A stretch of DNA of 40,895 nucleotides from Candidatus Merdivicinus excrementipullorum (GTDB lineage Bacteria > Bacillota > Clostridia > Oscillospirales > Ruminococcaceae). The translations under genes and the position numbers were made by a program. Below, piece by piece: positions 15,990-24,359 of the stretch. Numbering within the stretch: the stretch's first letter is position 1; each line of letters opens with the position of its first letter. Under the pieces are notes generated by a model that ran no database searches, had not been told where the DNA came from, and saw nothing but the letters and a program-made list of their open reading frames with translations. The DNA is taken from the NCBI GenBank assembly GCA_018716725.1, contig DVJP01000003.1:1-40895 (forward strand), in the 5' to 3' direction.

Positions 15990-16059
15990 GTGTCCAGGAA
16001 TTGAACGACTGCTGCGCGGATTAGAGAAATTCCGCGCTTAGCGTTTCCGCGTTTCCTGC

Positions 16060-17991
16060 TTACTGCTCAACAAAAGCGGTAGGCTCGGTAGCGGATTCGT
16101 CGATCCAGGCATAGAGCAGGGTCTGATCCCAGGTGTGCATGGAGTCGGGTTGATAGTTCTGCAGCTTGGTGGTGAAGAACGCGTGGTACAGGTCAGAGTA
16201 CAGCGGGATATCCAGGCACAGCTCGTTGAAACGTTTCTGGTATTCCAGCCATTTGGCGTTCCATTCGTCCTCGTCCAGGATGTAGCGCATTTCCTCGGTT
16301 ACAGTGGCCAGCTCTTCATCCCGGATGATGTTGCTGTTGTTGATGCCCATGTAAGCATCGTCCATAGAATACATATACCAGGGCTGGATGATGGGGTAGA
16401 AGCCGGTAGCCAGGTTGAACATGTTGTACTCAGAACCAGGAGTCTGGAGTTCGTCCAGCATCTGGTTGAAGTCCATCACGGTGGCTTCGATCTTCATGCC
16501 AACCTTGGGAGCGTTGGGAACCAGCATGGTGTTCAGCAGGTCCACAACAGGGTTGTCGGTGGTGCAGGCCCATTTGATGATCAGGGGCTGGAGGGAGCCG
16601 TCTTCCATCTGTTTGTAACGGACGTCGTCGGTGCCTTCCACGAATTCGCCGCCGTTGGCGTTCAGGGTCCAGCCGTCGGCAATCAGGACTTCCTTAGCGG
16701 TTTCCAGGTTGAACTCGTATTTGTTCAGTTCGGTTTCCACAGCGTCTTTGTTGGCTTTATATTCCGACTGAGAGATGCCGTATGCGCCGTACACCAGTTT
16801 GCCGTAGCCCTGGGTGTACTGCTGCATGAACTCGTTCTTGTCCAGGATGTAGGAAACAGCCTGGCGGACAGCCATGGAGTCGGTGGGGCCAACGTCGCAG
16901 TGGAACTGGATCTTGCCGTAGCCGGCGCGGCTCCAGTTGGCGTAGGAAACCTTGCCCTCATCGTACAGGTCTAAGCCTTTATTGATTTCGGTACCGCCGG
17001 AAACGCCGTTATAAAGGTCGATGGTGCCCTGGGCCAGCTCGTCCATAGCGGTGTCGGGGTTTACCTTCTTAATAACGATTCTGTCGATATTGGGGGTGGC
17101 AGCCTCTTCCCATTGGCCTTTGAAGTTCTCGTTGCGCTGGAGGACAGCCTCATAGTTGGAGTTATCGAAGCTTACGAAAGTATACTGGCCGGAAGTAACG
17201 GTGGGTTTGTAGCGCACGCCGGTATCCGGGTTGTTGATGGTTTCACTCAGCAGCTCGGTGGTGAACTCCGCAGACATGGTCACGCCGTCTTCGCCGTCGG
17301 TCAGGGTGCAGTCGGGAGCGATAACGTGCATGGGGTAAGGAGTAAAGGAAGCGTAAGTGATTTCGTAGTGGTAAGGCAGTCTGTCCGCTTTCACGGTAGC
17401 GGAGAAAGTGTGATCGTCGATAATATGGAAACCTTCGAAGGTGTCGCTTTCGCCGGAGTTCCATGCCTCAAAGCCGACATAGTCGGAACCGGTGGTGTTG
17501 TCCGCCTGGAGTTCGCCGTATTCAAAGGAACTGAGGAGCATAGCGCCGAAAACGTAGTCCGTAGCGGTAATGGGGGTGCCGTCGGTCCAGGTCAGGTCGT
17601 CGGCAATCTGGATGGTAAAGGTTTTGGTGCCGTCCTCGTTCTCGGTTTCAGTGTGCTCCACCACAACCTGAGGATCGTACTCATAGGTAGCTTCCTTAGT
17701 CAGGTCAACGGTGCTGTAGCCGTAAAGCAGCCGCCAAATCGCCTGGTTTTCCGCAGAAGCAGTCCAGCCCTGGAACATATCCGCGTCAACGTCGGACACG
17801 GAGCCGACTACCAGCTCGCCGCCTTTGATTGCGCCGGTGGCATCCGTTTCGGTGCTCTCTTCGGAAGAAGCGGAGCTGGATTCATCCGCGGAGCTTTCTG
17901 CGCTGGACGTGCCGGTGTCATTGGAACAGGACGCCAGCGTCAGAGAAGCAGTCGCGGACAATGCCAGCAGCAAAGCTAACATTTTTTTCAT
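16060..17991 (-). CDS. oppA: Peptide ABC transporter substrate-binding lipoprotein (OppA, SBP family 5)
   Basis: This 643-residue lipoprotein captures peptides outside the membrane and delivers them to OppBC. The signal peptide ends in the lipobox LASC, making Cys22 the lipid-attached residue, followed by a Ser/Glu-rich linker (to about residue 57). The SBP_bac_5 fold is shown by DDLTWTDGTPITATDYVFG, SFDNSNYEAVLQRNENFKG, and MAVRQAVSYILDKNEFM. At 643 residues it is longer than typical OppA (about 540). A longer frame exists, but the ATG at 17991 begins the signal peptide and has AGGAGG eight bases upstream. It is the first gene of the operon, behind the promoter at 18084-18112. Confidence 0.95.
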   Translation of the reverse strand: MKKMLALLLALSATASLTLASCSNDTGTSSAESSADESSSASSEESTETDATGAIKGGELVVGSVSDVDADMFQGWTASAENQAIWRLLYGYSTVDLTKEATYEYDPQVVVEHTETENEDGTKTFTIQIADDLTWTDGTPITATDYVFGAMLLSSFEYGELQADNTTGSDYVGFEAWNSGESDTFEGFHIIDDHTFSATVKADRLPYHYEITYASFTPYPMHVIAPDCTLTDGEDGVTMSAEFTTELLSETINNPDTGVRYKPTVTSGQYTFVSFDNSNYEAVLQRNENFKGQWEEAATPNIDRIVIKKVNPDTAMDELAQGTIDLYNGVSGGTEINKGLDLYDEGKVSYANWSRAGYGKIQFHCDVGPTDSMAVRQAVSYILDKNEFMQQYTQGYGKLVYGAYGISQSEYKANKDAVETELNKYEFNLETAKEVLIADGWTLNANGGEFVEGTDDVRYKQMEDGSLQPLIIKWACTTDNPVVDLLNTMLVPNAPKVGMKIEATVMDFNQMLDELQTPGSEYNMFNLATGFYPIIQPWYMYSMDDAYMGINNSNIIRDEELATVTEEMRYILDEDEWNAKWLEYQKRFNELCLDIPLYSDLYHAFFTTKLQNYQPDSMHTWDQTLLYAWIDESATEPTAFVEQ

Positions 17992-18083
17992 CTGAAAAAT
18001 CCTCCTTACATTTTTGGGAAAACCCCAAGTAAGATACATTTGCCTGCGGCGTACTTTACATTTCTGCCGCATTACACTTTGAC

Positions 18084-18112
18084 ATTATACACCTTTCATG
18101 CACAAATTGCAA
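18084..18112 (-). promoter_or_regulatory. Sigma-A-type promoter for oppA
   Basis: On the minus strand, -35 TTGCAA (18107-18112) and consensus -10 TATAAT (18084-18089) are separated by 17 bases. The leader to the oppA start is about 85 bases. Confidence 0.8.
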
Positions 18113-18592
18113 GTCTTTTCCTGCATTTTTTCATATTTGTTTTTTCAGTAAAGGAAAGGCGTATCTGTTGCGCACACATTTTTATGTTATAACGATAATA
18201 TCTTTCAATTTTTTCTTTATTTTTTTGACATTTTTTCGGTTTTCGTGCATTTTACATTTTTCCATATTTTGTAACGGTAATTTTACACATTATCCATTTA
18301 AAGCAGTTTCGTTCTTAAAGTGTGGCTGTATCAAAAACATTTTTGGCAAATCTTTCTTTCGTTTAAGCACAGATTCATACATAAAATTTTCCTTCCCGGA
18401 CAATTTTCCGGATTTCAGACAGCCCCTTCCCCTCCCCCGCTTTTTCGGGAGGAAAAAAATCCGGCTGTATGAAACCGGAAATTACTCCTTTTTCTCTGCA
18501 TATTTATGCAAGTGTGCGCCGTAGACTGCCATTTTCCAAAAAGAAAAATGAATAAAGAAAGCCGCCATCCTGCAAAATGCAGAAACAGCAGC
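18113..18592. other. AT-rich non-coding stretch upstream of oppA
   Basis: About 480 bases hold no gene I can support. The part 18130-18400 is very rich in T and A, with many T-runs, unlike the GC-rich surroundings. A 118-codon open frame on the plus strand (18168-18524) encodes Phe-rich sequence typical of translated AT-rich non-coding DNA and has no ribosome binding site. Near 18433-18455 CCTCCC can pair with GGGAGG, followed by an A-run, which is a possible weak hairpin. Confidence 0.5.
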
Positions 18593-18831
18593 CTATATGA
18601 TTCGGTTTATTGTTTTTAGCAGGAACCGTGTTTTTTGCAGTCCCAACCGTCCGGCGCATCCGACTTCCCGGATGATGTTGGCCGGTTCTTCCACCAGCGG
18701 GCCTTCCATTGGCCCCATGGCTTTGGACAAATGGAGCCGGGAGAAAAACGGGTGTCCGCAAGGGCCTTGCAGTAATCCTTCAAAGTTTCGCAGACTTCCC
18801 TGATGCCTCCCGCAGCGGCGTCCGTATAGAA
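18593..18831 (-). pseudogene. Probable frameshifted 3' remnant of a protein-coding gene
   Basis: Two adjacent minus-strand frames look coding but are offset. The first (from 18831) reads YTDAAAGGIREVCETLKDYC and then ALADTRFSP. The second continues from near 18745 as LSKAMGPMEGPLVEEPANII, REVGCAGRLGLQK and ends at a TAG at 18593-18595. Joined by one frameshift they would form about 75 residues of plausible C-terminal domain. There is no start or ribosome binding site, and a stop lies just upstream in frame. The ending is loosely like that of DapA-type aldolases, which I cannot confirm. The frameshift reading is inference. Confidence 0.35.
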
Positions 18832-18855
18832 TTATTCAAGGATGCAACCCGGCGG

Positions 18856-19794
18856 CTAAATCAGACCCATGGATTTTAGGGCATAAATCCACAGGAACAC
18901 GGTCAGCAGGGAAAAGATGCTGGAAAACACCACCTGCTGGGCCGCCAATTCCCCATCGTGGCCGGCAGCCTCCGCCATGGTAAAGGAGGAAACTGCCGTG
19001 GGGGAGGCAAAAAGGATGGTTAAAGACAGCAGGGCCACATCCCGGAACCCCAGCAGGATGGCAATGGGGATCATGACCAAGGGCACCGCAAGAAGTTTCC
19101 CCCAAACCCCAATGGACAGCCAGCGGAGATTTTTCCGCACCTCCCCAAACCGGAAGGTAGCGCCAAGGATAACCAGGGCCAAAGGGGTGGCGGCGTCCCC
19201 CAAATCCGCTACCGCCGCATTCACCGCCCGGGGCAGCGGGATGGACAGAGCCTGGAACAGCAGGGCCGCCAAAGCCCCCAAAATCAAGGGGTTTGTGAGG
19301 ACGCCTTTCACCACCGAAAGGGAACCGGTCTTTTTGCCGGAATAGTATTCCAGGGTAAATACCGCCAGGACGTTAAAAAGGGGCACCGCCACCGCTGAAA
19401 GAAGGGCCGCCGTAGCCGCATGCCCTTCCCCGTAGACGTTGATGGCCACCGGCAGTCCGAAAATCACGTAGTTGCTGCGGAAAATCCCCTGGGTTAAAAC
19501 CGCCCTCCGGCTCCCGTCTTTCACCAAAAGGCGCACAATAAAAAAGGCGGCGGCGGACACGGCCAGCACTGAAATCACGGTAAACAGGATCAAATCCGGC
19601 TGGAAGGCGGTTTTTAAATCAGCGTGGTAGATGTTGTTGAACATCATCAATGGCATAAACACCTTAAAGCAGAAGGAGTTGCACTGAATATAGAAAGCAT
19701 CGCCGCCAAATTTCATCCTGCGGGCCAGGTAGCCCGCAGCCATGCAGAGCATCAGCGGCAGAACCGCGTTGGCGCTGATGAGAAGGTTTTCCAA
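18856..19794 (-). CDS. AEC family transporter (auxin efflux carrier-type permease)
   Basis: This 312-residue membrane protein has about ten hydrophobic helices and the AEC-family features: an N-terminal AVLPLMLCMAAGYLARR helix, a middle FRSNYVIFGLPVAINVYG segment (the conserved N-x-x-x-G-LP region), and a C-terminal half with GDAATPLALVILGA and FASPTAVSSFTMAEAAGHDG. The family exports or imports organic acids such as malate, but the substrate here is unknown. The open frame is longer, yet homology begins at about the TTG at 19794, which has GGAAAGG upstream, so a TTG start is chosen. The neighbouring promoter at 19843-19871 supports this. Divergent from the MATE gene. Confidence 0.85.
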   Translation of the reverse strand: MENLLISANAVLPLMLCMAAGYLARRMKFGGDAFYIQCNSFCFKVFMPLMMFNNIYHADLKTAFQPDLILFTVISVLAVSAAAFFIVRLLVKDGSRRAVLTQGIFRSNYVIFGLPVAINVYGEGHAATAALLSAVAVPLFNVLAVFTLEYYSGKKTGSLSVVKGVLTNPLILGALAALLFQALSIPLPRAVNAAVADLGDAATPLALVILGATFRFGEVRKNLRWLSIGVWGKLLAVPLVMIPIAILLGFRDVALLSLTILFASPTAVSSFTMAEAAGHDGELAAQQVVFSSIFSLLTVFLWIYALKSMGLI

Positions 19795-19842
19795 TTGAAT
19801 CCCGGCCTTTCCAGAAAAACTTATTTTTATTTTGCTGATTTC

Positions 19843-19871
19843 AGTGTAGCATATCCCCCGGATTTTGTAAA
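19843..19871 (-). promoter_or_regulatory. Promoter for the AEC carrier gene
   Basis: On the minus strand, -35 TTTACA (19866-19871) and -10 TACACT (19843-19848) are 17 bases apart, with TGC directly before the -10 (extended -10). Confidence 0.6.
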
Positions 19872-19889
19872 GAAATCTTGAAATTCTTC

Positions 19890-19918
19890 TGGTAAAACCG
19901 GATAAATTGTGGTATAAT
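19890..19918 (+). promoter_or_regulatory. Extended -10 promoter for the MATE gene
   Basis: The -10 is a consensus TATAAT at 19913-19918 with TGG directly before it (TGn extended -10). The -35 position (TGGTAA, 19890-19895) is a weak match at 17 bases. Confidence 0.6.
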
Positions 19919-19970
19919 GGTGCAAAATGGCGTTTTCTCCGCAGAATCACACAGGAAAGGCGGTTTTTTC

Positions 19971-21317
19971 GTGGTTAAAGACAAGCAATTTTACCGATCC
20001 TTATTTATTGTAGCGCTGCCCGCGGCTTTCCAGGGGCTGATTTCCATGGGAGTCAATATGCTGGACAACCTGATGGTGGGGGCCTTGGGGGACGTAACCC
20101 TGGCGTCGGTATCCCTGGCCAACCAGGCCACCACCCTCTTTACCTTTTTGGTAAACGGCATCGGCGGAGGCGCGGCGGTGCTGATTTCCCAGTATTGGGG
20201 CAAAAAAGATTATGACCGCATCCGCCGGATTTTCGGGGTCATCCTGCGGTTTGCGGCCATTGTGTCGTTCATTGTCTGCGGGCTGGTGTTTTTCTTTCCC
20301 CGGCAGACCATGCGCATCTTTACAAACGACCTGGGCATGATTGCAGAGGGAGCCAAATATGTCCGGATTGTATGCCTTTCCTACCCGCTTTTCGCCATGG
20401 CCAACACCATGGTGGTCATGCTCCGGTGGATGGAGATTGTGCGGATCGGTCTGCTGATCTCCTCTATATCCTTAGTGTGCAACTTCTGCTTTAATTACCT
20501 TTTGATTTTCGGGCATTTGGGCTTCCCGGCGCTGGGGGCGGAGGGCGCCGCCATCGCCACGGTTATCGCCCGGCTGTTTGAGCTTTGCATCGCCGCCTAT
20601 TACCTGTTTTTCCGGGAACAGCGGGTGCGCTTCCGGCTCCGGAACTTTTTGACCTGGGACCGGGAAATGACCGGGGATTTCTTCCGCCATTCTCTGCCCA
20701 TTATCGCCGGGGATTCCCAGTGGGGCCTGGTGGGCGCCGCCAAGGCCATGCTCATCGGACGGCTGGGGGTCTCCATGGTGTCCGCCAACTCCATTGCCGA
20801 CATCTTTCTGTCCCTGGCGCGGATCTTCACCGACGGCCTTGCCAACGGCGCCTGCGTCGTCATCGGCAAAAGCGTGGGGGAAAAGGACTATGTCCGCACT
20901 CGGCAGTATTCTAATACCATTCAAATCCTATTCGCCTGCCTGGGAGTGCTGGTCTCCGGTACCGTAATATTCATGAGCTTTACCGTCCCCTATCTGTACA
21001 ATATAACCCCGGAAACCCAGAAGCTGGCCGCCCAGTTCCTGCTCATCGGCGCTTTCACCCACTTGGGCACCTGCTACCACGCCGCCTGCTTCACCGGCAT
21101 CAACCGTGGGGCCGGCGACGGCAAATTCGTCATGAAGGTGGACATGGTCTGCGGTTGGCTCATTGTGGTGCCCTTAACCTTTTTGGCGGGATTTGTATTC
21201 CAGTGGCCTTTGTGGGCGGTATTCCTCTGCACCCGCATCGACCAGTGCTTTAAATGGATCATCGCCTTTTTCCGGCTCCGGGGGGACAAATGGATCAAAA
21301 ACGTCACCCGGGATTAA
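19971..21317 (+). CDS. MATE family efflux transporter
   Basis: This 448-residue protein has the twelve-helix layout of MATE exporters, which move drugs or metabolites out using a cation gradient. Family motifs include ALPAAFQGLISMGVNMLDNLMVG near the N-terminus, GGGAAVLISQYWGKKD and GFPALGAEGAAIATVIARLFE. An ATG upstream at 19917 gives a longer frame, but it lies on the -10 element; the GTG at 19971 follows AGGAAAGG by ten bases and fits the family start. Its stop codon is one base from the convergent stop of the next gene. Substrate unknown. Confidence 0.92.
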   Translation: MVKDKQFYRSLFIVALPAAFQGLISMGVNMLDNLMVGALGDVTLASVSLANQATTLFTFLVNGIGGGAAVLISQYWGKKDYDRIRRIFGVILRFAAIVSFIVCGLVFFFPRQTMRIFTNDLGMIAEGAKYVRIVCLSYPLFAMANTMVVMLRWMEIVRIGLLISSISLVCNFCFNYLLIFGHLGFPALGAEGAAIATVIARLFELCIAAYYLFFREQRVRFRLRNFLTWDREMTGDFFRHSLPIIAGDSQWGLVGAAKAMLIGRLGVSMVSANSIADIFLSLARIFTDGLANGACVVIGKSVGEKDYVRTRQYSNTIQILFACLGVLVSGTVIFMSFTVPYLYNITPETQKLAAQFLLIGAFTHLGTCYHAACFTGINRGAGDGKFVMKVDMVCGWLIVVPLTFLAGFVFQWPLWAVFLCTRIDQCFKWIIAFFRLRGDKWIKNVTRD

Positions 21318-21318
21318 G

Positions 21319-22482
21319 CTACTTAGCGTATTCCAGCATCCGTTTCCGGTAGTGGAGATAGTTTTCAAAGCTCACTTCTTCCGGGACGCCGTGGTCGCAG
21401 GTGGGGATGTAGCCGCCCCGCTTTTTCATCACCGGCATAATCCGGTCAATCTCCGCGTCAATGGCCTCCGGGCCTTTGGCCAGAATCCGCTTGTCGAACC
21501 CGCCCCGGATGAGAAGTTCGGGATATTCCCTGCCGGTGCGCACTACGTCGCAGCCGGAAGCCGCCTCAAAGGGGCTTAAGTAATCCATGCCGATCTCCTT
21601 GTAAAGGGGGATGGCCTCGTCGGAAAAGCCGTCGGTGTCAATCTGGATAAAAATCTTCCGGGTCTTGTCAATCTGGCGGCGGCGGGCGTTTTCAATGAGC
21701 TGCTGATAGTAAGGCAGCAGAAATTCCCGCATCATGTCCCCGGAAATCAGCAGGCCGTGGTTGTAGCAGATGTCCTCCGCCAGGAAAATTTCGTCTAACG
21801 TCACAAACTCCTGATGCTTTGCCACCACCGCGTCGGCCAAAGCGAACCAGGTTTTCATGCAGTCGTGGATCAGGTCCGGCGCATCATATAACAGATACAT
21901 CAGCTCCAGCGGCCCCATGAGGCTCCGCAGGTACATGTACCCGCCGATAATCCCCTGGCAGATGACCTGGCCTTCCCCGGCGGCTTTCACCGCCTGTTCC
22001 ATCCGCTGGGGCAGGTTTTCATACCGGGCGGCAGTCTCCGGGTTTAACCGCCACTTGCAGTTTTCCTCCCAGGATTTCCAGTCCTTGACCGGGTGGTCCA
22101 CATATTCCGGCATAAACCCCTGGCGGCGGCCTTTAAAGTAAAGAACGTGGCGTCCGGCGTAATCCTGGACGATCTCGTGCTCCTGGTCCCGGTCGCAGAT
22201 CCATTTTTCCTCAAAAGCCGGGCAGAAAGCGGCCTCGCACCAGCCCAGCTCCCCCAGGTTGAATTTTCCGGGGGGATCAAAGCCGAAAAGCTCCGCCAAT
22301 TCCCCGGAGGTAACGTTCTCCGGCAGGCGCCCTTCCCGTTTCCAGCGTTCCAAGGAGTAATAGCCGAATTCCTCCTGATAAATGGGCGCGTCCGGCTTCC
22401 GGCTGTAAAAATCCCGCATTTTCCGTGCGCCGGGGGTCATGTCCTCCCGGTCCACCATAGCGTGGATTCCGTCTTTTTTCAT
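21319..22482 (-). CDS. Uroporphyrinogen decarboxylase family protein (first of two)
   Basis: This 387-residue protein has the URO-D fold. That family includes heme-synthesis HemE and methyltransferases acting on corrinoid proteins (MtaA/CmuA-like). It lacks the HemE N-terminal catalytic pattern. It has IFLAEDICYNHGLLISGDMM, IFIQIDTDGFSDEAIPLYKE, IGMDYLSPFEAASGCDVV and RGGFDKRILAKGPEAIDAEI, then GGYIPTCDHGVPEEVSFENY near the end, which is typical of the URO-D-like proteins of Clostridia. A methyl-transfer role is plausible but not shown; no corrinoid-binding protein gene is near. The ATG at 22482 has AGGGGATG upstream. It is divergent from the AraC gene, which is a likely regulator. Confidence 0.85.
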   Translation of the reverse strand: MKKDGIHAMVDREDMTPGARKMRDFYSRKPDAPIYQEEFGYYSLERWKREGRLPENVTSGELAELFGFDPPGKFNLGELGWCEAAFCPAFEEKWICDRDQEHEIVQDYAGRHVLYFKGRRQGFMPEYVDHPVKDWKSWEENCKWRLNPETAARYENLPQRMEQAVKAAGEGQVICQGIIGGYMYLRSLMGPLELMYLLYDAPDLIHDCMKTWFALADAVVAKHQEFVTLDEIFLAEDICYNHGLLISGDMMREFLLPYYQQLIENARRRQIDKTRKIFIQIDTDGFSDEAIPLYKEIGMDYLSPFEAASGCDVVRTGREYPELLIRGGFDKRILAKGPEAIDAEIDRIMPVMKKRGGYIPTCDHGVPEEVSFENYLHYRKRMLEYAK

Positions 22483-22502
22483 AATGAATCATCCCCTCTG
22501 AA

Positions 22503-22596
22503 TGTAAGATATTCAAAATTTCACATTTCCATTATAAAGCCTTTTCCCGGCTATTCCTAGGGATAATTGTAAGAAAATTCTGGATTTTTGTAAGAT
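22503..22596. promoter_or_regulatory. Divergent control region with TGTAAGA repeats between URO-D gene and araC-type gene
   Basis: TTGTAAGA occurs at 22567-22574 and again at 22588-22595, exactly 21 bases (two helical turns) apart, and TGTAAGAT also occurs at 22503-22510. Such direct repeats suit an AraC-family dimer. A consensus -10 (TATAAT on the minus strand, 22531-22536) faces the URO-D gene with no good -35, which fits an activator-dependent promoter. Confidence 0.5.
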
Positions 22597-22615
22597 TTCA
22601 GCAGGAGGCGCGCCT

Positions 22616-23476
22616 ATGGCTGTCCAACCCGATTCAGAAGAATTTTATTTCCGAAACGCCGGGTACGCCGGTCCCCGGATCCTGTTCTGCGGCTGGCAGC
22701 AGTGCCCGCCCGGGCACTCCTACGGCCCCTATATCCGCTCCTATTATCTGATGGTCTATGTAGTCAGCGGACGGGGCGTTTTCCAAGCCCGTGGCAAGCT
22801 CTACCATTTGGAAAAAGGCTCCACCTTCTTCCTGTTCCCGGGGGAAACCACCTATTACCGGGCGGACGACGCGGAGCCATGGTTCTATTATTGGATTGCC
22901 TTTGAGGGGGACTGGTTCGAAAGCCTTCTGCTCCGGGCGTCCATTACGCCGGAACAGCCGGTCCATCAATCTGCTGAGGAAGCGGCGTACTTTCAAAAAC
23001 AGTACGGCCTGCTGCTGAACGCCTGCGGGGAGCGGATGCCCGGCGTTGACTTAAAGGGCTTTTCCATCCTGCTGGACCTTCTGCACCATTACAGCATCAC
23101 CGAAAGCCGGGCAAACCGGATTGAAACTGTTTCCGCCCCAGATTCCCCTCACATATCCCGGGCCGTGCAGATTGTCAAAAACCGCTATTCCCAGCCGGAT
23201 CTGTCCGTTTCCGGGCTGGCAAAGGAGCTTGGCATCACCCGGGAGTACTTTTCTTTCCTGTTCCGGAAGCAGTACGGCATTTCCCCGGTGCAGTTTCTCT
23301 GCGAATACCGGCTGTTTATAGCCGCCACCCTCCTAACCGCCACTGGCTATTCCATCTCCCAGATAGCGGAGCAGGTTGGGTTTTCCGACTTTAACTACTT
23401 TACCAGGCAGTTTTCCCGCCGCTACGGCCAAAGCCCCAGCGCCTACCGGAAGCAGGCCAAAAAGCGCCTGCTTTAA
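22616..23476 (+). CDS. AraC family transcriptional regulator
   Basis: This 286-residue regulator has an N-terminal cupin sensing domain (about 20-160), including GHSYGPYIRSYYLMVYVVSG and YHLEKGSTFFLFPGETTYYR, then a C-terminal AraC DNA-binding domain (about 180-285). Both helix-turn-helix units are visible: DLSVSGLAKELGITREYFS and SISQIAEQVGFSDFNYFTRQ, followed by YGQSPSAYR. This layout is typical of sugar-responsive AraC proteins. It probably controls the divergent URO-D-family gene. An AGGAGGCG ribosome binding site precedes the ATG. Its stop lies six bases from the convergent lysozyme gene. Confidence 0.93.
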   Translation: MAVQPDSEEFYFRNAGYAGPRILFCGWQQCPPGHSYGPYIRSYYLMVYVVSGRGVFQARGKLYHLEKGSTFFLFPGETTYYRADDAEPWFYYWIAFEGDWFESLLLRASITPEQPVHQSAEEAAYFQKQYGLLLNACGERMPGVDLKGFSILLDLLHHYSITESRANRIETVSAPDSPHISRAVQIVKNRYSQPDLSVSGLAKELGITREYFSFLFRKQYGISPVQFLCEYRLFIAATLLTATGYSISQIAEQVGFSDFNYFTRQFSRRYGQSPSAYRKQAKKRLL

Positions 23477-23482
23477 CTGGAT

Positions 23483-24316
23483 TCAGATTTGAACGGCGCC
23501 GCTTCCATTGGTGATAATGCACGCTCCTTTTGGAATGTTCGACCGGGTGGCGTCGTTTAAGTAATAAAGCTGCCCGTCCACCTTCTGGAAGCCGGTGAGC
23601 ATCTTCCCTTCCTTGTCAAACCGGTACCAAAGCCCCTGGATTTTTCGCCAGGCGTTTTTCACCGGGTTCCCCTGTTCGTAATACCGCCAGTCCGGGTTTT
23701 CCCACTGCCAGCCGGATTTTTCCCCCGGGAACAGCCCCTGATACCCCAAGTTTAAATCCACCGCCCCGGAAATCCCGGGAATCTGCCCCTTGCTGGAATA
23801 CTGCCAGGCAATCAAATTCTGCCCTGTATAGCCACACTTGTCCGCGTAATGGGCGATCCACACCGGGTATTCCGCAAGCTTTCCCCGGTCCACCCAATTT
23901 TGGTACCAGTCATAGGAACAGTAAAGCCCCGGCCGGTATCCGGCGGACTGGACAGCCTCCAAAAACGCCCGGCACATCTCGGTCCGCACCGCCTTGCTCT
24001 GGGCCTTGATGCCCGGCTCGTACTCCTGGTCAAAAAACACCGGCAAAAGGATTTGTTCCCGGTACGGCTTGATGATTTCCAGACAGACGGCAGCCTCTTT
24101 TTTTGCTTCCGCCCCGCTTTGAGCGTAGGAGTACCAATATACCCCAACGGGGATTCCCGCCGCCTTAGCCCCCTCCATGTTGGCGGCAAACTGGGGGTCC
24201 ATCTGGTTTGCGTACATGCCGTAACCGGCTCTTACAATTGCGAACTCAATGTCCGCCGCCTTCACCTTCTGCCAGTCGATTTTCCCCTGATGCTTGGATA
24301 CGTCGATTCCCTTCAT
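23483..24316 (-). CDS. GH25 lysozyme (1,4-beta-N-acetylmuramidase) with C-terminal wall-binding-type repeat
   Basis: This 277-residue enzyme should cut the beta-1,4 bond after N-acetylmuramic acid in peptidoglycan. The GH25 domain (residues 1 to about 200) begins GIDVSKHQGKIDWQKVK, with the catalytic Asp in GIDVS and the acidic pair in the FFDQEYEPG segment. The C-terminal part has two short aromatic repeats (RYYEQGNPVKNAW, GLWYRFDKEGKMLTGFQKVD) like choline-binding repeats. There is no signal peptide from the ATG at 24316, which is supported by GAAAGGAG, so export would need a holin or lysis, as for phage endolysins. No phage genes are nearby. Promoter and operator at 24360-24388. Confidence 0.92.
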   Translation of the reverse strand: MKGIDVSKHQGKIDWQKVKAADIEFAIVRAGYGMYANQMDPQFAANMEGAKAAGIPVGVYWYSYAQSGAEAKKEAAVCLEIIKPYREQILLPVFFDQEYEPGIKAQSKAVRTEMCRAFLEAVQSAGYRPGLYCSYDWYQNWVDRGKLAEYPVWIAHYADKCGYTGQNLIAWQYSSKGQIPGISGAVDLNLGYQGLFPGEKSGWQWENPDWRYYEQGNPVKNAWRKIQGLWYRFDKEGKMLTGFQKVDGQLYYLNDATRSNIPKGACIITNGSGAVQI

Positions 24317-24359
24317 TCCATTCTCCTTTCCATTCTGTGAAAAACACGTCTTTGTCAGT

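Noticed and set aside
16135-16974. Plus-strand frame of 279 codons within oppA
   Set aside because: Shadow of oppA, Val/His/Gln-rich without any recognisable domain.
17113-17979. Plus-strand frame of 288 codons within oppA
   Set aside because: Shadow of oppA; no start signals or family.
18168-18524. AT-rich plus-strand frame of 118 codons
   Set aside because: Phe-rich translation of T-runs, no ribosome binding site; treated as non-coding.
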